The notes beneath the pieces were generated by a model, which saw only the letters and a program-made list of their open reading frames with translations, was not told where the DNA came from and made no database searches. 13,664 nt of DNA, from contig CAYYKK010000193.1 in assembly GCA_964467935.1 (NCBI GenBank), forward strand, positions 1 through 13,664, read 5' to 3'. The position numbers were made by a program, and so were the translations under genes. Every line of letters begins with the position of its first letter. The first letter of the stretch is position 1. This DNA is from CAYYKK01 sp964467935. Its GTDB lineage: Bacteria > Myxococcota_A > Polyangia > Polyangiales > Polyangiaceae. Positions 6,422 to 13,664 of the stretch are shown here, one piece after another.

Positions 6422-9343
6422 TCAGCGCTTCGGATCCGCGTCGCGCCCCTTCCTGGGCGGTTGTCCTCCATCGTCGCCCGCAGACGGCGGCGCGTCGCGG
6501 CGCTTCTTGCGCGGTCGATCGCCGTCCTCGTCGGCCGCCTCGGCGGCGCGCTTCTCCATGAGCTTCTGGTATCCGCGTGCGTCGGTGGCGAACTGGGCCT
6601 GACCGAGCTTGTCGTACGCCTTCGCGAGCTCGCGGTAGATCTCGGCCGCCGAGTCGGGCTCGGCCCCGGCGATGATGGCGCTGTTGTACTCGTAGATCGC
6701 GGAGATCCACCTGCCCGTCCGCGCGAGCGCCCTCGCATAGAGGCGGTGCACCTCGGGGTTCGCCACGTCGACGAAGAGCGTGCTCTCACCGACCTTCACC
6801 GCCTCTTGCCACTGACCTCGCGCGACGAGCCCTTCGAGCAGACGGTCCCACGCCTCGCGGTCGTGCTGCTCGAGGAGCACGAGCTTGCGGAGCGCGTCCA
6901 TCTCCTGCGCGCCGTCGCGCGTCTTGTGGAAGATCTCGACGAGGTGGGCGAGCGGCTCGCTCTGGGTGGGATCGAGGTGATACGCCGCCCAGAGGCTCGC
7001 CACGACCCCCTTGTCGTCCTTCTTCTGCTTGGCGATGACGGCGAGCTTCATGCGGATCGTGTAGCCGTCGTGTCCGTTCGTCACGAGGCTCTGGAGCAGG
7101 CGGCCGGCGTCGTCCGGCTTCTCGTCGTCGAGCGCGAGCTCGGCGAGCGCGTAGGTCGCGTCGGGGTCCTTCGGATCGATGCGGAGCGCACCCTCGAGCG
7201 CGGCCTTGCCCTCCGCGTCCTTGCCGGCGTGGAGGAGCGCGAGCCCGAGCTCCACCGCCTTGCGAGCGCTCTTCGGATCCTTCACCGCAGCCTCCTGCGC
7301 GTCGTCGAGCGGCGGCGCGTGGAGGTTCGGGACGTACTGACGATCGTAGCGGGCGAGGCGCGTCTTCAGCCAGTCGCGGTACTGCTTGTCGAGCTCCTCG
7401 GCGCTCACGCCGAGCGCCTCTCGGACGACGGCGGGCGTGCGCTCGCCCGCGCCCCACTTGGGCAGCATCGCGATCGTCTTGTCGAAGCCGTAGCGCTCGA
7501 CCAAGAACACGATGATCTGGCTCGCCGCGTAGTAGGCCATCGTCACGTCCTCGATGTTGTCGACGTGCGTGAAGGCCTTGTTGAAGGCGGCGACCGCGGG
7601 GATCTTTCCGGCTTGGAGGCCGGCGAAGAGCGCAGGGTCCTCTTCCCGTTGCCACTCCGGCCGGCGGATGATCGTCTCGTATTCGCTGAGCCCCTCCGTG
7701 AACCAGCGCGGCACGTGGTTCTTCGAGAGCTGGATCGCGAAGATGTGGCCGAGCTCGTGCCAGAGGACGTTGCCCCAGTTGAAGGGCGCGGCGTGCGGGC
7801 TCATGAGCGCGAGCGTGTGGCCGAAGCAGACGCCCTGGATGCCGACCTCCGGCAGGCCGCTCGTCCGGACGCTGAAGTGCTCGGAGTCGGCGTAGAGCTC
7901 GATCGCGACGGGTGTCGTCGGGGTGAAGTGATAGCGCTTCACCATGGATCCCCACGCCTCTTCGAGCATGCGCGGCACGTACCGCTCGAGGATGGCCTTC
8001 TCCGCCTTGTTGTAGCGGATGCGGAAGGTCTGCCCCTCGACCGTGACGTAGTCGTTCGCGATGTCCTTCTCGTAGAGGTTCAGCGTGTTGAAGACGCGGA
8101 CGTTGAATTTGTCGTAGTCCCACGCTTTGCGCAGCGCCTCGACACCCTCGTCCTCTTTGCCGGCGCGGATGAGGTTGAGCCCCAACGTCGCGTAGGCCTT
8201 CGCGTCGCGTCCGTCGACCTTCACCGCCTCGCGCATGAACGCCACGATGTCGTCGTAGCGGTGCTCCCACTCCGCGTAGTCGCCGACGATTTGATAGAAG
8301 TCCGAGTACTCCGGGTTGAGCCCGAACACCTTCGCCTTGAAGGACTCGAAGCCGGGCTTGTCGTCCGAAAGGAAGCGGATCGCGGCCTTCATGCTGAGCA
8401 GCTCGAGATCGTTCGGGTTCGTCTTCAGGCCCTCGTCGGCCGCCCGGTCCGCGGCCTCGATGTCGAGGTCGCGCAGCGCGAGGCCGGCCTTCACGAAGTA
8501 GGCGTCGGTCAGGTGAGGGTTCACCTTCAGCGCGTGCTCGAGCTCGTGCTCGGCGCCGTCGAAGTCCATCGAGTTCTCGAGCTTGACGCGCGCGAGCTCG
8601 ACGCGGACGCGAGGGTCCGACGGCGAGAGCTTCGCGGCCTCTTCGACGACCTGACCCGCGTGCCCGGGATCGTACTTGTCGAGGAACAGCTCGCTCCGCC
8701 AGAGGAGCGTCTCGACGCGCGTCTTCGCGCCGGCCTTCTCGGCGTCGTTGAAGGCCTCGTTCGCGTCCTTCGCCGAGCGGAGCAGGTGCGCGGCCCGCCC
8801 GACCATGCTGAGCCCGACGGGATCCTTCGAGTTGATCGCGTCGCTGTTGTAATCAGAGATGAGTGTCATCAGCGGCGCGCGCGCGTCGCCGCGCTTGCCG
8901 GTGGCGATGAGGTACTCGCCGAGGAGCAGCCGCGCGCGCCTCGCGTCGGGGTCCTGCTCGACGTCGCGGAGGACCTGGATCGCCTCGCTCATCTTGCCGA
9001 CGCTCGCGAGCGCCTCGGCGCGCAGCGCGGCGGCGTCGTCGGCGAGGGACTTGTCGCTCGCGGCGCCCTTCGCCGCCTGGGCCGCCTCGGCGTAGCGGCC
9101 GGTCCGCAGCTCGATCTCGGCCTCGAGGAGCTGCGCTGCTTTCTGGCCGAGGAGCGGCTTCAGAGCGGCCTCGGCCTCCGCGTAGTCGGCGTGATCGACG
9201 AGCTTCCTCACCTGCGCGAGATCGGAGCCCGACGCCGGCTGCGGCTGACCGTGCGCGTGGGTCGGGACGAGGGCGAGCGCCGGGGCGAGGGCGAGAGACA
9301 GCGCGAGGAGGAGGCCTCGTGAACGGCGAGGGAGGTTCCGCAT
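6422..9343 (-). CDS. Exported TPR protein with central gluzincin (peptidase MA-like) domain, 973 aa
   Basis: A signal peptide (basic MRNLPRRSRG, hydrophobic core about 11-26, candidate cleavage after AHG at 30-32) sends it to the periplasm or outer envelope. Residues about 40-430 are TPR-like helical repeats ('ARRARLLLGEYLIATGKRGDA', 'AYFVKAGLALRDLDIEAADRA', 'AKAYATLGLNLIRAGKEDEG'). A gluzincin-type domain (peptidase MA-like) spans about 435-665: HELGH at 529-533, then 'PRWFTEGLSEYE' at 545-556 whose first Glu (E550) is the expected third zinc ligand, and 'YYAASQIIVFLVERYG' after it. A second TPR block covers about 675-930, and the tail is a charged Lys/Arg/Asp/Pro-rich stretch. Both zinc motifs are intact, so it may be an active metallopeptidase; substrate unknown. 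The start is ATG at 9341-9343; an in-frame GTG at 9352 is the alternative. It is last in a possible unit with the four-cysteine protein (60-base gap) and hemH. Confidence 0.85.
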   Translation of the reverse strand: MRNLPRRSRGLLLALSLALAPALALVPTHAHGQPQPASGSDLAQVRKLVDHADYAEAEAALKPLLGQKAAQLLEAEIELRTGRYAEAAQAAKGAASDKSLADDAAALRAEALASVGKMSEAIQVLRDVEQDPDARRARLLLGEYLIATGKRGDARAPLMTLISDYNSDAINSKDPVGLSMVGRAAHLLRSAKDANEAFNDAEKAGAKTRVETLLWRSELFLDKYDPGHAGQVVEEAAKLSPSDPRVRVELARVKLENSMDFDGAEHELEHALKVNPHLTDAYFVKAGLALRDLDIEAADRAADEGLKTNPNDLELLSMKAAIRFLSDDKPGFESFKAKVFGLNPEYSDFYQIVGDYAEWEHRYDDIVAFMREAVKVDGRDAKAYATLGLNLIRAGKEDEGVEALRKAWDYDKFNVRVFNTLNLYEKDIANDYVTVEGQTFRIRYNKAEKAILERYVPRMLEEAWGSMVKRYHFTPTTPVAIELYADSEHFSVRTSGLPEVGIQGVCFGHTLALMSPHAAPFNWGNVLWHELGHIFAIQLSKNHVPRWFTEGLSEYETIIRRPEWQREEDPALFAGLQAGKIPAVAAFNKAFTHVDNIEDVTMAYYAASQIIVFLVERYGFDKTIAMLPKWGAGERTPAVVREALGVSAEELDKQYRDWLKTRLARYDRQYVPNLHAPPLDDAQEAAVKDPKSARKAVELGLALLHAGKDAEGKAALEGALRIDPKDPDATYALAELALDDEKPDDAGRLLQSLVTNGHDGYTIRMKLAVIAKQKKDDKGVVASLWAAYHLDPTQSEPLAHLVEIFHKTRDGAQEMDALRKLVLLEQHDREAWDRLLEGLVARGQWQEAVKVGESTLFVDVANPEVHRLYARALARTGRWISAIYEYNSAIIAGAEPDSAAEIYRELAKAYDKLGQAQFATDARGYQKLMEKRAAEAADEDGDRPRKKRRDAPPSAGDDGGQPPRKGRDADPKR

Positions 9344-9403
9344 GGGCGACACGAAGCTTATCGGCTCGACGGGGGGCCGCCAGCACCTAAGCAGCTCGGA
9401 CGC

Positions 9404-11491
9404 TCACCGCGCGCCCGATGTTCCCGCGAGCGGAGGGGTCCCCACGCGCAGGGCGAGGCCGAGCGTCCGGTTCGACACCACGGCCTCGAACCGCGCGAGG
9501 ATCGGCTCGAGATCGGCGACGAGCTCTTCGTCGCCGATCGCTCGCGCGACGTCGAGCCGAGCGGCGAGCGCCTCGGCGCGCGTGAAGAAGCGCGCGCCGT
9601 CGAAGCGCGGGAAGAGATCCCGCGCCCACGCGCGGATCGGGCGTCGCTCGGCCGGCGGAACCGCCCGCAGCGCGAGCGGCAAGCCGGCGCGGAGGAGCGA
9701 CTCCGCCCGAGCGTTCGTCTCGCCCACGCGCTCCGAGAGCGCCGTCGCGAGCGCGACACCATCGCCGAGCGGCACGGTCGCATCGAGCCATCCGGTCGCG
9801 CCGGCGGCGTCGGGCGCGCGGGCGAACGCGACGAGGGGCGCGACGCCTTCGTCGACGCCGCCATCGAGCCACGCGGTCGCGCGTTCGGCGTCACCAGCTC
9901 GAAGCGCCACGGCGGCGGCGAGCGCGCGGGCGTGCGCGGCCTCCGGCGAGGCGAGGTGCGCGAACCCGCCCGACGACATCACCGCTTCGGCCTCCTCGAT
10001 CGCCCTCGCGTGGTGCCCGAACGCGGAGAGCTGCGACGCGTGGAGGAGGCCGAGCCACGCACGATCGGCGTCGGTGAGCCTCTCGCCTTTCACCTCCCGG
10101 AGGGCGTCGACGACGGCGAGGGGTTGGTCGAAGAGCGCGGCGATCGGGCGGAGCACGAGCGCGCGGGGATCCACCGTCCAGCGGACCGCGTCCGGCAGCG
10201 CGTCCCCCTCGACGGCGCGCGCCATGGCGACCCAGCGATCGGCGAACGGGGAGATCGGTGGCAATCCGAGCAAGAGCTCCCGCCGCTTCTTCGGCTTCAT
10301 CTCGGCGTGGACGAGGACGCAGAGCGGCTGGTTCGCGGGCGGGGGGAGGTCGCCGCCCGCGAGGCACGGGACGCCGTCGATGGGGGACATCGGCTGGCGA
10401 AAGACGATCGTCTCCGGCTCCGGGCCGCGCCCCGACGCGAAGTCTCCGATGGCGAACGCGGCGTCGGCGCCCTCGTCGGACGGGAGCGACGCGCACGAGA
10501 TCCGCAGCTGCGCCACGCCCCCGACCCGCGCAGCGTGGGCGAAGGCGGAGAGGCCCCTGCCGCACGTTCCGACCGAGGGGTTGCCGAGCGCGACCTTGCC
10601 GGCGCGCGTCGCGTAACCGAAACGCAGCCACCGTTCGAGAGAGAGCTCGGGGGTCTCGTCCACGCGCGCGGCCTGCTCGAGCCGCGCCTCCAGCGCTCCG
10701 TCCGGATCGAACCGCCGCGCCGAGCCGTCGTGCTCGAGCCTCGCGGCGAGGCGCCTCGCGGCGAGTCGCGACACCGGCGGGATCGCGTGCGCGACGAGCG
10801 TGGGATCGACGTGATCGCCCGGGAGACGGCCCGCGATCTCTCGCGCAGGGACGAGCAGGAGGAGGAGCCCGACGATCGACGCGACGACCCAGATCGCGAC
10901 GGCGCTCGCCACCGTCGAGAGCGCCTTCACGAGGCTCGGCCGCCGAAACGGGGCGACGCCGGCGTAAGCGACGCGAATCGGGGTCATCGGCGCTCCGACG
11001 AGGCGCACCTGTCGCGCGTTCTCGCGGAAGCTGCCGGTCTCGACCTCGCCGAAGGCGACGGCGCCGGTCACGTGGAGGCGATCGCCGATCGACAGGCGCC
11101 GCCAGCGGCTCGTGCCCGACACGACCTCGTCCGATCCGCCCTCGATCGCGACGTCCTCCGTGAGCGGGATGCGGCGACCGTCGAAGAGCACCTCGAGATC
11201 GTCGACCAGCCGCACGGTCTCGTGCGTGTCCTCGGCGTGCTCGAGCGCGAGCTCGTAGCGTTTGGCGGTCATGCTCGCGAGCTCACCGAAGAAGGAGATG
11301 GTCTCGCCGTCGGCCACGCCGCGGAGCGAGCGTCTCGGAGCGCCGTAGCGTCGGAGCCGTCGGTCGAGCGCGCGACGCTTCAAGTCGTCTGCGTAGCGCA
11401 CGAAGCGCGGCGTGAGCGCGGCGCTCAGCACGGCCGAGAGCACGACGAACCCGACGGGCCCGTACCGGTAGAAGGGGTGCAGATCGCTCAC
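9404..11491 (-). CDS. Two-TM hypothetical protein with a large four-cysteine C-terminal region, 695 aa
   Basis: I do not recognise the whole protein. It has a membrane segment at about 12-27, a soluble part at 28-188, a second segment at about 191-214 ('VASAVAIWVVASIVGLLLLLV'), and some 480 residues after it. Basic residues (RRALDRRLRR; FRRPSLVK) flank the 28-188 part, so by the positive-inside rule that part is cytoplasmic and the long C-terminal region is outside the cytoplasm. The only four cysteines, C310, C333, C376 and C391, lie in that outer region within 82 residues, consistent with two disulphides. The inner part ('DDLEVLFDGRRIPL', 'LSIGDRLHVTGAV') weakly recalls the GIDE domain of MULAN-type proteins; low certainty. 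The last 200 residues are helical and Ala-rich, possibly repeat-like. It begins with GTG at 11489-11491, 13 bases after the hemH stop, which suggests co-transcription with hemH. Confidence 0.7.
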   Translation of the reverse strand: MSDLHPFYRYGPVGFVVLSAVLSAALTPRFVRYADDLKRRALDRRLRRYGAPRRSLRGVADGETISFFGELASMTAKRYELALEHAEDTHETVRLVDDLEVLFDGRRIPLTEDVAIEGGSDEVVSGTSRWRRLSIGDRLHVTGAVAFGEVETGSFRENARQVRLVGAPMTPIRVAYAGVAPFRRPSLVKALSTVASAVAIWVVASIVGLLLLLVPAREIAGRLPGDHVDPTLVAHAIPPVSRLAARRLAARLEHDGSARRFDPDGALEARLEQAARVDETPELSLERWLRFGYATRAGKVALGNPSVGTCGRGLSAFAHAARVGGVAQLRISCASLPSDEGADAAFAIGDFASGRGPEPETIVFRQPMSPIDGVPCLAGGDLPPPANQPLCVLVHAEMKPKKRRELLLGLPPISPFADRWVAMARAVEGDALPDAVRWTVDPRALVLRPIAALFDQPLAVVDALREVKGERLTDADRAWLGLLHASQLSAFGHHARAIEEAEAVMSSGGFAHLASPEAAHARALAAAVALRAGDAERATAWLDGGVDEGVAPLVAFARAPDAAGATGWLDATVPLGDGVALATALSERVGETNARAESLLRAGLPLALRAVPPAERRPIRAWARDLFPRFDGARFFTRAEALAARLDVARAIGDEELVADLEPILARFEAVVSNRTLGLALRVGTPPLAGTSGAR

Positions 11492-11504
11492 GCGAGGTGC
11501 GCCG

Positions 11505-12419
11505 TCACGCGGCTGAGAACGTCGCGAGCGCGCGGCGCGCGACGGACTCGAGGGCGTCGATGAAGCGGGGCCGCGCGTTGACGGCGCGCGCCCTCGAGAA
11601 CCTCGCGAGCCCCGCGGCCGCCGCTACCTTCGGCGTGTCGACGTCGAGATCGTAGAGCGTCTCGACGTGCTCGGCGACGAAGCCGATCGGCGCGACCACG
11701 ACGGCCTTCACCCCTTCCGCGGCGAGCCCGCGGAAGGTCGACGGCAGATCGGGACCGAGCCACTCGTCACCCGTCATGCCTTGGCTCTGGAACGCGACGC
11801 GGATCGGGTGTCCCCGGCCGTCGAGCTCCTTCGCGACGAGCGCCGCCATCTCTCGGAACTGCGCTTCGTACGGGTCGCCCGCGTCGATCACGCGCTTCGG
11901 CAGGCTGTGCGCGCTGAGCACGATCGCCGTCTCGGCCCTCGGCTCGGCGGAGAAGTCGATCGCGGCGAGCGCGTCGTCGATGGTCTCCACGAACGCGTCG
12001 ATCAGCGCGCGCTCCTTCCCCCACGCCGGCGCGAGCGCGAGCGTGAGGCCCTCGAAGGCGCGCGCCGCCTCGGTCACGGCGCCGTGGTAGACGTCGACCG
12101 ACTGGGGCGCGAGCGGGAGGCTCACGAGGCGACGGACGCCCTCGGCGTAGAGCGCCCCGATCACCTCCTTCGGGTACGGTCCCCACAGGCGACCAGCGAA
12201 GCGCACCGGGAGGTCGAGGCGCGCCTCGAGCGCCTGCGCCTGCGCTTCGGTGTGCTTCATCAACGGAGAGCCTCCGATGAGCTCGAAGCGATGCGTGACC
12301 TCCCGGAGGACCTCCTCGGGCGCGGGCCGTCCACGGCGAATGTTCGCGAGGAAGGCGGGCAGATCCTCCGATCTCGAGACGGTCCCGTGGCAGCTGACGA
12401 GGACGGCGGTGTGGTGCAC
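11505..12419 (-). CDS. hemH: Ferrochelatase, 304 aa
   Basis: Inserts ferrous iron into a porphyrin at the end of haem synthesis (protoporphyrin IX, or coproporphyrin III for the CpfC type). The N-terminus 'AVLVSCHGTV' is the usual first strand of the family. 'RFELIGGSPL' (44-53), 'GRLWGPYPKEVIGAL' (76-90) and 'LPLAPQSVDV' (101-110) fit its N-terminal half. The active-site His is H171 in SAHSLP (169-174), followed by 'DAGDPYEAQFRE' (179-190), and the conserved acidic residues are in 'GFVAEHVETLYDLD' (246-259; E250, E253). The length is near the short end of the family, close to monofunctional soluble forms, with no C-terminal membrane tail or 2Fe-2S cysteine cluster. The start is GTG at 12417-12419, where similarity begins; the frame is open far upstream but overlaps the divergent gene and is non-coding there. 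It leads a possible unit with two envelope protein genes downstream. Motifs alone do not settle protoporphyrin versus coproporphyrin use. Confidence 0.95.
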   Translation of the reverse strand: MHHTAVLVSCHGTVSRSEDLPAFLANIRRGRPAPEEVLREVTHRFELIGGSPLMKHTEAQAQALEARLDLPVRFAGRLWGPYPKEVIGALYAEGVRRLVSLPLAPQSVDVYHGAVTEAARAFEGLTLALAPAWGKERALIDAFVETIDDALAAIDFSAEPRAETAIVLSAHSLPKRVIDAGDPYEAQFREMAALVAKELDGRGHPIRVAFQSQGMTGDEWLGPDLPSTFRGLAAEGVKAVVVAPIGFVAEHVETLYDLDVDTPKVAAAAGLARFSRARAVNARPRFIDALESVARRALATFSAA

Positions 12420-12521
12420 GCGCCGAGTGTAGCGTCGAGGCCGCGCCCGATCGAGCCGTGACCGAGCAGTCAGCCACGCGCCGGTTGCTCGTGCGCGTCC
12501 AGGGCTGTAGAAGCGGCTCGC
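12420..12521. promoter_or_regulatory. Divergent promoter region between hemH and the metallophosphoesterase gene
   Basis: This 102-base stretch separates the divergent start codons and should hold both promoters. Leftward, TACACT at 12426-12431 (minus strand) ends six bases before the hemH GTG, without a good -35. Rightward, TTGCTC at 12485-12490 and TAGAAG at 12508-12513 are 17 bases apart and the latter ends eight bases before the ATG at 12522. No Shine-Dalgarno precedes either start. Confidence 0.4.
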
Positions 12522-13664
12522 ATGCGGCGCACGATCGTCATCGGTGATCTGCACCTCGTGAGGGACACCCCAAAGGAGGTGACGGACGACCTCGCGAAGC
12601 TCGTCGCCGAGCACGCGGGTGCTCGGATCGTGGTCGCTGGGGACTTGTTCGATCTGTCCGCCGACTACCCGAGGACGGAGAGCGCCGCCGCCCTCGAGCG
12701 CGCGATCGCCGCCCAGCCGCGGACGCGCGCCGCGTTCGCCGAGCACGTCGATCGCGGCGGAGAGCTGTGGCTCATCGGCGGAAACCACGACGCCGCGGTC
12801 GGTGAGGCGCGGCTCAAGTCGATCCTCGACGACGGCCTCGGACTGCGTGGCGACGCGCGCCCGCGCGTCCGGACGACGCCGTGGTTCTTCCGCGACGGCG
12901 CGCTGCACCTCGAGCACGGCCACTTCTACGATCCCGACAACGCGCCGGCGCACCCGCTCCACGCGGAGCTCCGCTGCCTCGGCGTTCACTTCGTCGAAGA
13001 GTTCATCGCGCCGACGGGCGCGTTCGCGTACCTCAACGCGAACGACGACACGCCACTCAAGCTCTTCCTCCGAGCGTTCAGCTGGTACGGCGCCCGCGCG
13101 CCGTACGTCATCTACCGCTACTTTCACGCCGCGATCGGCGCGATGATGCGGAGCGGCCCGTTCTTCGACGCGACCGAGGAGATCGCTCGCGGGAGGGCTC
13201 GCGAGCCCGCGTTCGCCGACGAGCTCGGGGTGCCGCGCGAGCTCGTCGCCTCGCTCGTCGAGCTCGGCGTGCCGCCCACGATGTCGAGCCTCGGCGCGAC
13301 CTTCCAGCGCGTGTACTTCGATCGCGTGCTCGCGACGATCGCGCTGATGACCGGAGCTGGGGCGCTCGCGAACAAGCGCTACGCCGCGGCCACGTGGGCG
13401 CTGGGCTTCGGCGCGCTCGCCATGGGCGTGAGCTGGGCGCTCGGCTACGACCGCTACGGCGGCACCGTGCCGGAGCGGCTCGAGCGGAGCGCGGACGACG
13501 TCGCGCGCACGACGGGCGCCGCCCTCGTCGTCCTCGGGCACGCGCATCGCGAAGCGCTCGGCGGCTCTTACGCGAACACCGGCAGCTTCTCTTTCCCGCG
13601 CGAGGCGCCGGGACGTCCGTTCCTCGAGATCGAGGGCTCCTCGAGCGCGCCGCGCGCCGTGCGT
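12522..13664 (+). CDS. Calcineurin-like metallophosphoesterase with inserted hydrophobic hairpin (partial, 3' end off the window)
   Basis: A di-metal phosphoesterase; the substrate cannot be told. All family motifs are visible in order: GDLH (8-11), GDLFD (40-44), GNHD (87-90), the His motif EHGHFYD (131-137) and GHAH (339-342), then 'YANTGSFSFP' (350-359) typical of the final strands. The start ATG is fixed by the first strand 'RRTIVIGDLHL'. Between the fourth and fifth motifs, where the family is usually compact, about 200 residues are inserted. They include helical sequence and two hydrophobic stretches (about 267-282 and 288-308, 'LGFGALAMGVSWALG') separated by a short basic turn (NKR), which could be a membrane hairpin tethering the enzyme. 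GNHD, not GNRD, argues against LpxH. The 381 visible codons run to the right edge with no stop. It diverges from hemH over 102 bases. Confidence 0.88.
   Translation, partial: MRRTIVIGDLHLVRDTPKEVTDDLAKLVAEHAGARIVVAGDLFDLSADYPRTESAAALERAIAAQPRTRAAFAEHVDRGGELWLIGGNHDAAVGEARLKSILDDGLGLRGDARPRVRTTPWFFRDGALHLEHGHFYDPDNAPAHPLHAELRCLGVHFVEEFIAPTGAFAYLNANDDTPLKLFLRAFSWYGARAPYVIYRYFHAAIGAMMRSGPFFDATEEIARGRAREPAFADELGVPRELVASLVELGVPPTMSSLGATFQRVYFDRVLATIALMTGAGALANKRYAAATWALGFGALAMGVSWALGYDRYGGTVPERLERSADDVARTTGAALVVLGHAHREALGGSYANTGSFSFPREAPGRPFLEIEGSSSAPRAVR

Noticed and set aside
6534..6549. Second copy of the 16-base ggccgcctcggcggcg sequence found in the convergent gap
   Set aside because: It encodes an Ala/Glu-rich tail of the TPR peptidase; two copies of a GC-only 16-mer are not enough to claim a repeat family.
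6461..9322. A 953-codon open frame on the plus strand opposite the TPR peptidase
   Set aside because: Arg/Val/Glu/Leu/Asp-rich sequence with no motif; it is the antisense of a gene with clear signal peptide, TPR and HELGH motifs. G/C-biased third positions remove stops on the opposite strand.
12420..13547. N-terminal extension of the ferrochelatase frame by 376 codons
   Set aside because: Ferrochelatase similarity begins at the GTG at 12419, and the extension lies antisense to the metallophosphoesterase motifs.

Overview
The window reads as chromosomal DNA of a high-GC deltaproteobacterium, most likely a myxobacterium of the Polyangiales/Sorangiineae type. This is inferred from very high GC with strong G/C preference at third codon positions, very long antisense shadow frames, a DUF4388-like protein with an Ala/Lys/Pro-rich linker, TPR-flanked peptidase proteins and an NtrC-type regulator. 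No rRNA, tRNA, CRISPR array, insertion sequence, integrase, attachment site or phage gene was seen. The window is almost fully coding, with nine genes and no gene-free stretch over about 200 bases. Two genes run off the ends.

Left part, all leftward: a DUF4388-like/TPR protein (2971-4800), a membrane-anchored zincin-type predicted metallopeptidase with paired cysteine motifs (1635-2789), a basic protein of unknown function (1016-1540), and the start of a SurA/PpiC-like secreted folding factor that has lost both parvulin histidines (cut by base 1). The spacings (181, 94 and 42 bases) allow a loose transcription unit but do not prove one.

Centre: a 196-base divergent region separates the DUF4388-like gene from a rightward NtrC-family sigma-54 activator (4997-6391) with intact receiver, AAA+ and Fis-type HTH. 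No histidine kinase is adjacent. The activator converges on a large TPR - gluzincin - TPR exported protein (6422-9343), with a GC hairpin in the 30-base gap.

Right part: ferrochelatase (hemH, 11505-12419), a two-TM protein with four clustered cysteines (9404-11491) and the TPR peptidase lie head to tail on the minus strand with gaps of 13 and 60 bases, a plausible hemH-led operon. Diverging from hemH is a calcineurin-like metallophosphoesterase with a hydrophobic hairpin inserted between its metal motifs (12522 to the right end).

I see no compact defence, secretion or mobile system. The points most worth following are the two unusual metallopeptidase architectures, the link of hemH to an unknown envelope protein, and the leaderless-looking starts of the divergent genes. 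All functional statements come from motif reading without database searches.
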